A stretch of DNA of 64,000 bases from Margaritispora aquatica (Eukaryota > Ascomycota > Leotiomycetes > Helotiales > Discinellaceae): contig VJWN01000032.1 of assembly GCA_007644065.1 (NCBI GenBank), positions 186,001 to 250,000 on the forward strand. Reading direction: 5' to 3'. Both the position numbers and the translations under genes were made by a program. Positions 36,219-47,809 of the stretch are shown here, one piece after another (positions within the stretch are counted from its first letter, which is position 1; the number at the start of each line of letters is the position of its first letter). A model generated the notes under the pieces. That model saw only the letters and a program-made list of their open reading frames with translations. It was not told where the DNA came from and ran no database searches.

Positions 36219-39200
36219 ATGTCGCTTCGAGGCAAACACCGCCACATCACGTTGCGCCACGAACGCCACCTCCTGAACAACACCTCGCCAGCTCTTGCAC
36301 CAGGCGAGGCAAAGTTTCTATCATACAGTTTACCGTCTCTCCAAGCAGGCCCGTACGAAATCTCGATCCAACAGAAAGTAACAGCTCCAGGATATCCGGA
36401 TCCGGTAAAGACAGATCCTCTCAAGCAAAATTTGGAGGTGATTGCTCCAGAATGGGCTCTCACGTCTTCACCAACCACATCAGCACCCAGCGAAGGTGAC
36501 GATGAGTCGGCAGTGGTGCTCTCTGTCTTCCCCGCGCCTGGAGAGACAGCTCCCTCATTCCGAACACTTCCTCACATCGTGCTTCGAGATGCACAATTGC
36601 CTTGGGCACGAAGCGTTAGTGAAAAGGTGCCAGATGCACATGCCAACGAGATTCCGTGGTTTGCTCTGCTCGTGTTCACTGCGGAAGAGCTCGCGCTTAG
36701 CGAACAACATCGCGATGCTTATTTCAAGCCCGCAAACGGTACTATCAATGAAACTCTGGGGTGGGATATCACAGTCGGAAATCTGAAGAATATTCGCGAT
36801 GCCAGACTCGCCAACTTCATTCCAGGCCCGTCTCAAACAGATGTTGACGTGGAGACGAAGACAAGTCTCATTGCAGTGCCGGCGGAGTTGTTCACCAAGC
36901 TGTTCACAAATTCCGAGAGCACCGACCGATTTGACGTCTCACCCTATCGCTTCATGTCACATGTTCGAACCGTAGGGACAGCAGGTACAATGTCAGCTAC
37001 TATGGCCAACGACACCGACAGCCCTGATCCAGCGAAGATGGGCACTGCAACCTTTAGCATGGTTATTTCAAGTCGATTGGGACCGACTAACACCAATGTT
37101 CCCACACCTGTCCTCGCTCACCTAGTTTCACTGCAAGGTATTGATACCAGGTTATCGAAAGATATAGGTAGCTTGGAACATGTTCTGATGACAAGTCTGT
37201 ACAGCTGGACGTACACTGCCCTACCTCCCGGTGCTCCTGATGTTGCCAGTATGTTGCGATATTTAGGTGACAAAAACCGAGGTCTATCAGTTCTCCGTAC
37301 CGATCTCATGAAGGATGTTCCCCAGATACCTCCTGTGGTAGACGAAGATAAAATAGGAGAGAAGGTAACAAAACGACAAATGGATGGTTATACGCTCGTA
37401 AGACATCGTGCCGTGACCGGTGAACAGACTGCTTCCATGCTGCGGGGCCCTTTCACCCCCACAGTTGTACCTCACCCTCTTCATAAAGATGTATCTTTTC
37501 AGTCCAACTTCGGAACGGACCTCCAGATCCTAGATCCAGTCTTAGGGATGATGGACATTTCCTATGCTACTGCTTGGCAGCTGGGGAAGACACTAGCCCT
37601 GGCCGATCCTGCGTTCACAGCTGCTCTCTCCAGATTACGCACAACCATCCATAATGATGCAATCGAAGCTGCAAGGAAGGATGCCGCTGAGAAAATTCGA
37701 ACTGGTCCCAAAATTTTGTCCAGCAAGTCGAGACTCTCGGTTTTGAGCGATGTGTCGTCACGCTCATCTTATTTCCCTAGGAGTGAAATCAAAACAGACA
37801 TTGCTGATATTGTTGGTGCACTAAATAGCATCAATGCCGATGTCCACACAACAGGAACATCTTTCTCGACCAATCGCTGGAATCGCAAGCATCGTATAGT
37901 TGACAATAACTCAGATATCTTCAGTCTCAAATCGGAGCACATTTTCTATCAAATGTCCGCAAGCTCAAGATCTTCATCTCGCATCCATGCTGAGGCTACT
38001 GGTGGTGGCCCATACCACTATCATACTGTTCCTAACAATACCGACTATGCCATCATACAAGAATGGATTCTTGATAAATTGCATTTGTCTAGCGTTCCTG
38101 CCCACAATCTTCTCCCAGATCCATCATACGTTCCACCAGAGACGCTGCGATTCTTCTACGTCGATTCAAATTGGACTGATGCCATGATAGATGGTGCACT
38201 GAGTCTAGCGAACCACCTTACTGACGAGCCTGCCAAAGACTACACAAGATCTGCCTTGAAAGAAGTCCTCAACCGACACTTCTCAACGCCGACTGTTGGC
38301 GATTATCTCCAGCAAATGCCAGCATATGGTTTCATTCTCCGCTCTCAACTGCTGGTACAGTTTCCAGATCTCGCAATCAGCGCCGAGTTCGAGAATGGGC
38401 CACAGGCCGAAGAGAATGATCCTGAGTTCAAAGTGAAAGCTCCTATTCTTGTCCAAAGACGACTTGCTTCAGATATGATGCTAGTTTTGTTCGACCGGAC
38501 GCCAGAACATCTCGCCAGTGTTACCTTCACACTGCCTGCACACCAACAGACATTTGTTGCAGCTTTTGCATTCAGTGACACGACTGACGAAGTTGAGGTG
38601 CACTACAAACGGGTTTATGCAACTGGCGCAGATAACCCTCTACCAGTCAGCGACCAAAAAGAACGACGAGAGCAGCTCCCCGTACCTGATTTCAAATTCG
38701 ATAGATCAAGAATTTTTGATTGGGAAACTCGCACATTAAAAATCTTCGATTATGCCGACCTCGTACATCAAAACTTGGTAGTTTACATGCCAGAAGGCCA
38801 GTACAATACGAAAAAGCCGACTGCAGCTGTCTTTGCGCTTCAACTTAATGAACCAGTCTATACACTTGTCGTCACATCGAAACTGCCGAAGCGAGAGATT
38901 CCGACGAAAAGTTCAATTAAGGCCCATCACCAAAGAGGCAAAGAGTCGCTTACCCGATGGGACATGTTAGAACCACCACCCAGCTTTCGGTTCTTTCCTC
39001 CAAAGTTCCCTATAGAGAATCATAAGCCCAAGACCGCTCTGCCAGTGCCAATTAATACACCTACATTCAAACCTACCAGGCTTCCAACCATCCAAAAGAA
39101 AAAGCCCTCGAAGCAAAACACCTGGGTTGTCGTCGCGCCCAAAAGGCACGAAGATATTCCACCTTCCATCCCAGCACCACATCCAGTCTACGGACCCACA

Positions 39201-39746
39201 ATAACATTCGGTGTCTTCCCCATCGGTTTTCCCAATGGAAGCGTGCCAACCAACAATCCTGTCCCCCTTGACCTGATCTTCTCCGTTATTGCCGACTCCA
39301 ATATCAAAGCCTGGGACTTTCGAGTCACACACTTCGATCTCGCAATTCCATATGGTTCTTACACAGATGACTGCAAACGCCCAACAGTCGAGCTGCCTGA
39401 TGACGCATTTCGTGCTCTTCTTCGCAGTGATGCACCCGAAGGTCCGGCACTGACAATGCTCTCTAACTCGCGATTCAATGTTCTACGGAAGCGATGGGAT
39501 GACGAGGGAAAGTTGCTACACATAAGTATTGTACCACGATCGAGTTGGGGTGTTCGCATGCAAGGGTTCCACGAGGCTAGTTACTTGATGCCATTGACGC
39601 ACGTGTACCCGTGGAAGGTACCAAAGGGGAAGAAATATCGATTCAAGGTTTTTATCTCGGCGTACATGAAAGAAAAGGGATGGGCTGCAGGAAAGGAAGA
39701 AACTAGGTTTGATTACGAATGTGTTGGGTTTATGGAGTCGCCTTGA
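36219..39746 (+). CDS. intronless 1175-aa protein of unknown function (cluster gene D)
   Basis: One uninterrupted frame from the ATG at 36219 to a TGA at 39744-39746. The N-terminus (residues about 1-130) reads like a beta-sandwich: alternating hydrophobic residues with a GPYEISIQQKV strand and an EWALTSSPT segment. Then comes LPHIVLRDAQLPWARS, NEIPWFALLVFT near 145, an Ala/Leu-rich helical stretch at about 455-500, and a Pro/Lys-rich linker near 920-990 before a final beta-rich part. No signal peptide, membrane helix or catalytic motif is recognised. Its size and the absence of introns match gene C, with which it shares a promoter. I suspect a bacterial origin from style alone; a search would decide. 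Confidence 0.85.
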   Translation: MSLRGKHRHITLRHERHLLNNTSPALAPGEAKFLSYSLPSLQAGPYEISIQQKVTAPGYPDPVKTDPLKQNLEVIAPEWALTSSPTTSAPSEGDDESAVVLSVFPAPGETAPSFRTLPHIVLRDAQLPWARSVSEKVPDAHANEIPWFALLVFTAEELALSEQHRDAYFKPANGTINETLGWDITVGNLKNIRDARLANFIPGPSQTDVDVETKTSLIAVPAELFTKLFTNSESTDRFDVSPYRFMSHVRTVGTAGTMSATMANDTDSPDPAKMGTATFSMVISSRLGPTNTNVPTPVLAHLVSLQGIDTRLSKDIGSLEHVLMTSLYSWTYTALPPGAPDVASMLRYLGDKNRGLSVLRTDLMKDVPQIPPVVDEDKIGEKVTKRQMDGYTLVRHRAVTGEQTASMLRGPFTPTVVPHPLHKDVSFQSNFGTDLQILDPVLGMMDISYATAWQLGKTLALADPAFTAALSRLRTTIHNDAIEAARKDAAEKIRTGPKILSSKSRLSVLSDVSSRSSYFPRSEIKTDIADIVGALNSINADVHTTGTSFSTNRWNRKHRIVDNNSDIFSLKSEHIFYQMSASSRSSSRIHAEATGGGPYHYHTVPNNTDYAIIQEWILDKLHLSSVPAHNLLPDPSYVPPETLRFFYVDSNWTDAMIDGALSLANHLTDEPAKDYTRSALKEVLNRHFSTPTVGDYLQQMPAYGFILRSQLLVQFPDLAISAEFENGPQAEENDPEFKVKAPILVQRRLASDMMLVLFDRTPEHLASVTFTLPAHQQTFVAAFAFSDTTDEVEVHYKRVYATGADNPLPVSDQKERREQLPVPDFKFDRSRIFDWETRTLKIFDYADLVHQNLVVYMPEGQYNTKKPTAAVFALQLNEPVYTLVVTSKLPKREIPTKSSIKAHHQRGKESLTRWDMLEPPPSFRFFPPKFPIENHKPKTALPVPINTPTFKPTRLPTIQKKKPSKQNTWVVVAPKRHEDIPPSIPAPHPVYGPTITFGVFPIGFPNGSVPTNNPVPLDLIFSVIADSNIKAWDFRVTHFDLAIPYGSYTDDCKRPTVELPDDAFRALLRSDAPEGPALTMLSNSRFNVLRKRWDDEGKLLHISIVPRSSWGVRMQGFHEASYLMPLTHVYPWKVPKGKKYRFKVFISAYMKEKGWAAGKEETRFDYECVGFMESP

Positions 39747-41900
39747 CAAATGGGGGCGAATTCAAGTAGTTTTGTATTTGATGGCAAATATATTATATGT
39801 TTTCTAATTCTACCATGGTGCTGATGTTTCCTCTGTCGTAAGCTCATCGATCTTCCTACTGGTAGACTCAGGGCGCTTATAAGCCTCACTATCCACCTCT
39901 GTTTCAGAGAGCTCGATATCGTCAATACTATTTTTAGTTATGAATTGGAAGTGGTCGAAAGACAGCTGGGTTCTCCTGGACAATCTTCAGTTTACTCGCG
40001 GCGGCAGCTGCCTCGGCCCGTTCGTTGTCCTCGGCTTGCGACGAAGGGATATTTGTGAGAAGATCCACTATATTCTTGATTGGGACCTCGACCTTGGGGA
40101 AACCAGATTCACGCTGTCCCTTCGAGTGAGCATTTGGTTTGGACTTCGGTTGTAGTTGGGGAGCGGTCGGTGGATGATTCACCTTGGACCTTTTAATGCG
40201 TTGTGCCCTGGTTGCAACCGATGTAGTGTTTGTTGACCGGAGTAAAGACGAGTTAGAATTCAATTCATAAATTATTGGTGCGTGCTTACTTGGGCCCTGC
40301 TTTGCATGCAAGATCTTTTGAATCGCTTAGTCAAGGACATTTGGGGCTTTTGATTCCTTTCTGAACTGGAGCACGAGCTGGGTGGCTGTGAAATTCGTCA
40401 TGCCTGTCTCTTCTGGCAATCGCTTTCTGGTGAAATCTATTGCATAATCGCAGGACAAGCTAACATCATTATCGTCTGCGACGGTCGTGCATTCTTGATA
40501 AGTTGCTAATGTAGTTACCAAAGGAACGGAGGGCTTGTTGAAACTTGTGGGCGTGTGCTCATTGTAGGGGAGGGCAGCCTCACAGATTTCCACAAGCAAA
40601 AATTGTCATTTCATCGGCGATGAAAGTATGTACCCGAATTGCTTGACGTTTGGCATGAACGTACACGTGGCGAGATCACGAGAATATCCATCCCATGTAA
40701 AATCCAACATATCCATAGAATCAAGGGCAGCAGCGGTTGTTACGGCATGCATTTCGGCTGCATAACCCTACTGAATATGTTCGCAGAGCACGACCGCGAA
40801 TTTTAAAAGTTGGTTATGTTTGTCTTGCATATCCCTGATGTTTTTCATGGAAACTCAGTCGTCAAGGAATATCAGGTCGTCAAGTAAGGATGTATGCGGT
40901 CCAGTACAAAATAGCATATGTAGGCTGGGCAGGGGTGTTACTTACAGGACTAGACTGGTTTCCCAAGAAGCGTCGCTCCAGTCTCATCTCACAAGACTTG
41001 AATGAACCCAAGAAGGATAACATTTGTTGGGGAACAATCGAGTGCTGGCCATTGTCACCATTTGGTGCCTCTACGAAGGACTTGGAAAATCTTATATACA
41101 GTCGAGAAAGGCCATCTGAGCTGGGCTTGCTAGAAACCTGTACAAATTTTACATTCAAATTTGGGAACACGATTTTGAATTCATCTTTGGAAGAAAATTC
41201 AGTAAAAGTTGAAGATGAAACATTCCTATATATTTGATTCATTCGTAAGTTTGCTTTCATAGCTACTGGTGATAGATTTCTCGCTATTCTCTGATCGAAC
41301 TTCTAAATTTGAATCCCAACCTGCGTAGCACCTAGTCTGGAAGTTCAATTTACTCTCATACATCCACACATTAGCTAATCTCCACTTACAAAAAGGATTT
41401 GCACCTTACACACATACATATCCGAATGGGTGCACCATAATCAATGATTAGATTCTCCAAACAATCCCTCATGATGATTGAACTAAGGACAATTGGAACG
41501 CAAGTCATGAAGAGGTCAGGATGTACAGAGTCAACGAGCAAGTGTGCAGCAAGACTGACGATTTCAGTGATCGGTGGAAGCAAACAACAAAGAGAGAGGA
41601 CAAGGAATGTTTTTAGTACAAGATAATGTTCATTACAGTGATGACTGGCTAAGAAATACACCCCGACATCGCCAAACCAACTTCTCTCCAGCGCCGAAGA
41701 TAATCGCGACCCTCAGTCAATGACCCAATACCCAAACACTACATTAAGAGCAAGGAAGAATAGTCGAAGTCAATTGGCTTCCTCTGTGTCTTGGCAAACA
41801 CAGAGTACTAACACCCAGCACCACGAGAAGGTTTGACTTTTGTTGAGCACCCTACACTGGTTGATTAGCAAACAACAAATGCAAAATCCACGTACTTAAA
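39747..41900. other. intergenic, 2.2 kb, with gene relic
   Basis: Between gene D and the 612-residue tail-anchored protein. Most of the first 1.5 kb carries pieces of a minus-strand gene (see 39934-41260). The rest, 41261-41900, shows nothing recognisable. Confidence 0.5.
39934..41260 (-). pseudogene. decayed or heavily spliced gene of unknown function
   Basis: Three minus-strand frames follow one another: 41260-40880, about 40759-40612, and 40599-40327/40311-39934. The first could splice (GTAAGT at about 40945, acceptor TTCAGTAG at about 40760) onto a protein-like segment containing MHAVTTAAALDSMDMLDF. The next junction cannot be made in phase and an in-frame TAA separates the last two pieces (near 40327). 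The final piece is Lys/Ser/Ala-rich and disordered. This looks like a gene losing function, or one whose exons I have misread. No family is recognised. It is tail-to-tail with cluster gene D. Confidence 0.3.
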
Positions 41901-43739
41901 TTAAAGCCAGCTAGCCAAAGCCCAGCCCGCGAATGCAGCCGAAGCTACCAAAGCCCCTCCAACCACGAGCCTCGAGACCCAAGAGCGAGCCACACTCTTT
42001 TCCTTCACCTCCTCCTCAGGCCAGGCTCCCGGAATCGAAGGTGTCGTATCGTTGTTGTTGATGTTGATGTCGGTGGTATCGTCGGTGGCGAGGGCGAATG
42101 GGAAGATCTCATCCACGGAGATGTCATCAATCTCGGTGGTGGACGGAGGAAGTGGCACTTGTCGGCAAGCGGCTTGTTCGTATGCTGGAGTTCGGTCTGT
42201 TGTAAGTGGTACAGGTGAAGAGACGAATGGATCAGTAAGGTCAACGGCAAAGACATCAGAAAGGGTGGAATCGGAGAGAACAGACTGAGAATTCTCAACT
42301 TGGCCATAGCAGTGCAAGCAATCTTCCACTGGAAGATGGCAGACTGGACCGTCTGTGAAAAGGTGAGGAGGGGGGAACTGAAAGAAAGGAGGCAGATCAA
42401 ACTTGAAGCAAGGAGAAATGACAGGTACCAGATCACTTGAATGAGACACTTCGCTCATTCCTGATACAGATTCAAGGGAATATTCAGTTCCATCAAATGA
42501 AGTCTCACTCTTAACGACTCGCCTGGTATAACGCACAGGAACCTCATCCGGCAATGAAAACTTCATGCACGGTGATACAATTGGGACGAGATCGCTGGAG
42601 TGAGAAAATTCACTGCAGGACTCGTCAGAGACAAGAGAATACTCAGTGCCGGAGAAGGAAGTCTCAGACCTAGTAACTTGCCGAGCTCGAAAACGTGGCA
42701 ACTGTCCACGTTCGAGATCTTCAACCACCCCCTTGAGGTGATCTGCAAGCGGATGTCTGCGCTCAACAATGACAGGGATGAAGGAAAAGGAAGACAGATT
42801 CTCCTCGCTCGCATCTGAGCTTTCAGATGGAGGGAAGTAAATGCCAAGCGAAGCAGCTTGCTCGCGAGCAGATAAAACAAGATTGGAAGAAGTAGAGTCG
42901 AATTGAAAGAAACTGGAAGAAGGGGAAGCAGGAATGGATTGAAAAGACTCCTCGACTTCCAGACCTGAGCTGTCAGAGTCTGGAAAGAAGTCCTTTCGGA
43001 GAGCAGCTTGCTCTCGCAAAGACAGAGAAACAAAGGGAAGGGGGGAAAGGGGAGGCATGGGAATGTCCTCAGAGTTAGTAGCAGATAGAACTCTATCTGA
43101 TACTAACTCTGAATTCTGAGAAACCTCAGGAATGACGGCAAGGAAAGGGTCAGCACAAGCAAAGGAAGAATCAAAAGACGAAACGGAAGAGGAGGAGGGG
43201 AAAATGGCAGAATCATCAAGATCCACTGGATCATGAGGATACAAGGCATTAACTTCCTTGGCCAAAGCACGAAGCTCTACTTGAGACATCGGCTTGGGAA
43301 CAGCAGGACGGGGAAGGGGAGCAGCAAAGAAAGAATCCTCGAGATCTACTGGATCATGGGGATAAATGGCATTAACTTCCTCAGCCAGAGCACGCAACTC
43401 AGCTCGAGAGCGTGATGGCATGGATACCAAAGAAACAGGACCAACAGGACGAGAACGACGAAGAACTACTCTTCGCCGCCCCGCAACAAAGGAAACAGGA
43501 GAATATACATGCCGACCACACTCAACCACGGCTCTGTCCAGGGGGGAGCTAGTCGAGAGGTTGTGGAGGAATCGTGATTTCGAAGGAGTTTCAGCAGTGG
43601 CCCGGTCGCGGAGGTAGACGGAGTTGCTCGAGGTTGAGGTGTGGGACATGAACCCACTACCACCAGAGGTGGCAGACGCAGAGAAAGGTTGATTGCTGTT
43701 AAGCATTGTAAGGTAGTCAAAAGAGATGTACAGAAGCAC
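41901..43739 (-). CDS. Ser-rich tail-anchored protein with internal duplications, 612 aa
   Basis: A single frame of 612 residues; the second Met (residue 12, MLNSNQPF) may be the real start. Three motifs occur twice: ELRALAxEVNAxYPHDPVDL at about 115-133 and 156-174; LREQAALRKDFFP at 241 and AREQAASLGIYFP at 291; and SETSFxGTEYSL followed by SHSSDLVPxxSPCxKFxLP at about 358-397 and 411-450. The last 24 residues are a hydrophobic helix (VVGGALVASAAFAGWALA) ending the protein, so it is probably a tail-anchored membrane protein facing the cytosol. The rest is Ser/Pro/Glu-rich and probably disordered. I do not recognise the family. Confidence 0.75.
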   Translation of the reverse strand: MLLYISFDYLTMLNSNQPFSASATSGGSGFMSHTSTSSNSVYLRDRATAETPSKSRFLHNLSTSSPLDRAVVECGRHVYSPVSFVAGRRRVVLRRSRPVGPVSLVSMPSRSRAELRALAEEVNAIYPHDPVDLEDSFFAAPLPRPAVPKPMSQVELRALAKEVNALYPHDPVDLDDSAIFPSSSSVSSFDSSFACADPFLAVIPEVSQNSELVSDRVLSATNSEDIPMPPLSPLPFVSLSLREQAALRKDFFPDSDSSGLEVEESFQSIPASPSSSFFQFDSTSSNLVLSAREQAASLGIYFPPSESSDASEENLSSFSFIPVIVERRHPLADHLKGVVEDLERGQLPRFRARQVTRSETSFSGTEYSLVSDESCSEFSHSSDLVPIVSPCMKFSLPDEVPVRYTRRVVKSETSFDGTEYSLESVSGMSEVSHSSDLVPVISPCFKFDLPPFFQFPPPHLFTDGPVCHLPVEDCLHCYGQVENSQSVLSDSTLSDVFAVDLTDPFVSSPVPLTTDRTPAYEQAACRQVPLPPSTTEIDDISVDEIFPFALATDDTTDININNNDTTPSIPGAWPEEEVKEKSVARSWVSRLVVGGALVASAAFAGWALASWL

Positions 43740-44677
43740 GAAAAAGAAAAAGAGAAACCTTTCAAAGTTCGGGGGGAATCCAGGCTGATATATCCATCTT
43801 TAGCACTATGTGTTAGTGCAATCATTCAACTTGCCCAGGACGAATTTGGGTTTCATCTGTTGAGCTTGCATTGAGCTTGACATAGCTGAAATCACCAAAA
43901 AGGTATAGAGAGAGTTAGTGATTGCATTGATGGGAAGCCTATGACGAGCTTAAGAGTATCTAACTCGTAGACCATGACGATATACAAGAGCTCGCGTAAA
44001 GAGCCATGGTGGAGAGCCTCCTATTCCAAGTTGAGATAGACCCGGGGAGTTCTGCTCGAGTAGAGCAGTGAGTGATAGAATTGGTAAGAGTTCAGTAATA
44101 CTTGAGGTCTCTTGGGTTTTGATGTAGTTGCAAGTAAATTCTGAAGCGGATTGAACAATAAATACCTTACCTAGGTATTGTTATGAAGTTTGAAAATCGC
44201 GTGCGGTGTCTCACTCCTTCTTCAACAGGTGGTGAAAATGAGGAAACCCATCTACCACTCAATCCATCAACATCAGGGCAACGATCCATCTCCAGAAGCT
44301 GGAATTATCAACTTGATCACTTTGCAAATCCTTCTTCACTTGACCGGAATTTGAGGCTAAATATCAGTTCACACGACACGACACGTTGAAATGCCTTGCC
44401 AGCAACATTACGCGATCGCGCACTCGACAAGAAGATGTAATCAAGGAGAATATCGACGCGATACTTGAATTACAGATATAGGGCGGAACATACCAGCAAG
44501 ATCAGGAACCATGTACAATCGAGGAAAAGGTTTGGGACTGGAATCGATCTGTCATTAGCATCGCAAAATCTGCAACTCACTGTTGGCACTTCGTCGTAAT
44601 AAACCATAATAATGATAAATCCCAGGTCCAATACAATGCTACAACACACATGAGGGACGAAAGGCAACTGCATCACA

Positions 44678-46563
44678 GTGTATAAGATTCATCCTGCCAC
44701 ATCAGGTGTGCGAAATCTTAGCACAAGAGACGAAGACGTCTTCATAAAACACCAGCCAAAGACGCCCCTCAAATATGAGCGACATGCAGGTTTTCCGGAA
44801 ATTGTGAAGAAATTGACACAAGGCAGATCATTCGAGACTTCCAAACTGTTCTTTATAGCAAGCTTCGATGTGCGAAAAGTGCAGACGTGCCTGGAAGGTT
44901 CCATACACAAATTTGCAGTGCAAAAGCAGACTTATGACAACACGCTACCTAGCCAGTGAGCCTAGGCTTTGCATTGATAATTTTGGATAGGAATTGGAAG
45001 TGACTCGAGATGAAAGCCAGTAAAAAGTCCCACGATCTGAATCGCATTGATAAACACAAGGCAGAACACCTAGAAGTCTGGCATCCTGGCAGAAGTTTAT
45101 TCGGTGACAGCGACCGAAACAGGATATGAGATGATGTTCGCAGATCAACAGGCGCCGGCGTACAAAATATGGATTTATGGCGCTGAATCGCTGAATGGAA
45201 CATACTTCGTGACAAGATATGGAGCCATGAATCAACTTTCGGGGGACAAAAATACTTCAATCCTCTTGGAACGAATTATAATGGACTGATCAGGAGGCAA
45301 ATATTTATTTGCAAGCCAAGAGACGGGGTTGAAATATGTCTTTTCATCTATATGCATGCCTGTAGTCCTAACGAAGTAGCAGATACAAGGCTAGATCACA
45401 CTATCTTCTTCCAGAGACGAGGTCTATGTATAGCAGAAGCAAATCACCTCGATTTGATCGAGAGTGGTGCAAGTATTATGCTCCAACTCCGTGGGAAAGG
45501 ATTCGATATGGCCAACAAGCGAAGGCAGCATTCTTGAGCATGATTTCCAACGCCTTCGTATCGCAAAATGCTATCGGTTCTACTCTTCCTATCTACGGTC
45601 TCATCTTCTGATGGCTCGCAAAGGGGAAACTGCAAATACGTTCGGCTGAATTCTGGAAGAAGGGCCGGAGAGTGTACCGCCATGCACTTGAAGGTGCCTA
45701 GACGCACAGGGATCATTATGAATGGATATTTAAGTCTTCAAGCACCGTAAGGCTGGCATTGTAACGACAAAGATTCTACACTGCCATAAGCTAAGCGAGC
45801 GGGCTCATAGAGTTGATGATAGCCAGCTAATTTTGTGGTACATCAAGATACTGATCAGCCTACGACGACAAAGTAAGCGTCATCGATCTCAGAGCCTCCT
45901 ATGCCATGCAACTTGTAAAAGCAAAGAAAGTTTCCAAGAAAATAGCATTTCAAACCAGGAAACTGGTAGAAAAAACAACAGCCTGATCTTACTCGGTAGT
46001 GAGGCGGACCCGGAGAACTTTCACAAAGCCGAGACAATTGGAGTCAGCTAGAGTATGCAAAACACAATGGCGTGACGCAGGCGTAAGCAGCAATGAGGAG
46101 TGTTAGACGGAAGAAGGATGGTTTCTGAGACCCCAATGCAAAATCTGCAAGGTACAAGCAGCAAACTCTCCAGTTAGAAACCCTGCAGTTATCTCCAATC
46201 AATTCATTCAGGCAGGAGATATCTCCATGATGAAAGAGATGGTGCGAATAAAGTAGCGTGATCGACTCTATATCAAGGCAACAATAGGTAAAGAAGACAT
46301 CGAGATCTACTTGGGAGTTGCAAAAGCAAATAGGCATTTCCACCAAGTCTCCCGTCCACTATCAGATCGGACGAATCAGCAAGGATGATTGTCTGGTAGG
46401 CACACTTTCAAATCTTGGAGCGATCTTGAGGCTTAATCTCACCCACGCGGGATTTTCAGACATCTTCAAGTCTCAAACAATTGCTGCAAGCCCCTTTCTT
46501 GAAACGAACCTAAACGACATGGAGAACCGAGAATGGAAGGTGGTTGTTGAAATCCCATCCTAA
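44678..46563 (+). pseudogene. possible relic of a plus-strand gene
   Basis: Several short plus-strand frames with natural-looking composition follow each other in different phases: 44678-44959, 45104-45289, a stretch near 45295-45370, 45426-45611 (containing EWCKYYAPTPWERIRYGQQA) and 46318-46563. In-frame stops and phase changes lie between them, and I could not join them with good splice sites. This fits a gene broken by mutation, or a multi-intron gene that needs transcript data. No family is recognised. Confidence 0.22.
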
Positions 46564-47798
46564 GCAAGCCTAAATGAGGTGTTTGCAGTTTCACGGCAAA
46601 ATGGCATGTATCTATCACGCGGCCAGCCCAATACAGCTTCAATTGCAGGAAACATCTCGAAATAGGTTGATTGAAATCAGCTGGGAGTAGTCATTTGAAA
46701 CATTTCGCTCAAGCCACAGATCGATGGGTGGCTGGGAGAAAACACACAAGTTACACAAACATTGAAGTTATGATTGACTCACCGACATTGCTTCTTCAGC
46801 AGTCATCTCGACATGTTGTCGATAAGCTGGCTTGATGCCACTATTCGGAGCTGGTCAACACGAGGAAGATGATCTGACGTTTGCTGAGTAGAGGGGGTTA
46901 TGAAATATTGGACAACAAGCAGATGAGGGACTTCTCGACATTGCTCAGCCTCGTATCTTTCCGCCATCATGTTGAAGATGCCCAACTTTGTTATGGAGGC
47001 GGCTTTTTCACGTATTGTCGGTGCGTAGGCGGCGTCAAGGATAGAAAATGCTCAAACGATGAAGATTGGATACTTCTCCACAGAAGGAAGTAGTTTCATG
47101 CAGAGATCATGCAGAGAAGTCAGGAGAAGATCTTCTAGAAGTGAGCTAGAAGGACACTAGAAGGTGAGAGGTGAGATGATGGGGGGCTATGTCTCGAATA
47201 GGAGGGAACAGGCGTGAGTAGAAGGGTGAGCAGACAGGCACGAGTGGACAGAAGCTATCGAATAGGGTCGAACCTAAACACTAGGAAGAACTCCAAAGAA
47301 AGGGGGGTTCACCCATCTCTCACGCATCCCTTACACATCTCACCCAACTCTCACCCATCTTCTCACCCAAACCTCATCTGGCCATGGAACAATGGGATTT
47401 TGCAAACCCGGCGAGTCCGACTCTCCCCTGCAAATGTGTGTCCTTCAAGGTTGATTCCCCTGTTCTAGTGCATCAACTTCCCTGCCATCTAGATATCTGG
47501 AAGCCATCTTCCCCGCCCTTTCATGCATCAGAGATTTTGAGGTCACGTGCAAGACCGTGGGGGTTGAATGGGATCAGCAATTGGGACACGGCAGAGGAAG
47601 AAAAGGCCAAGCAAGGCAGGGCGAGACAAGGCAAGAGAAGGCAAAGCTCTCTCAACCTTACACCTTACCACTCATACCTTACCAGCACCACCACTATTGT
47701 ACCTCCCGTATCGTTGACGTTACCCGGGACCGATAAGGAGTGAGATCCGAAATCTTCTCTTCTGTTTCTTTGTTCCAGCATGCAACCTTCTCCTTCTT

Positions 47799-47809
47799 TA
47801 TATATATAA
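47799..47809 (+). promoter_or_regulatory. TATA box of the Zn2Cys6 gene
   Basis: TATATATATAAG-like sequence about 100 bp upstream of the ATG at 47909, in a pyrimidine-rich promoter. Confidence 0.55.
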
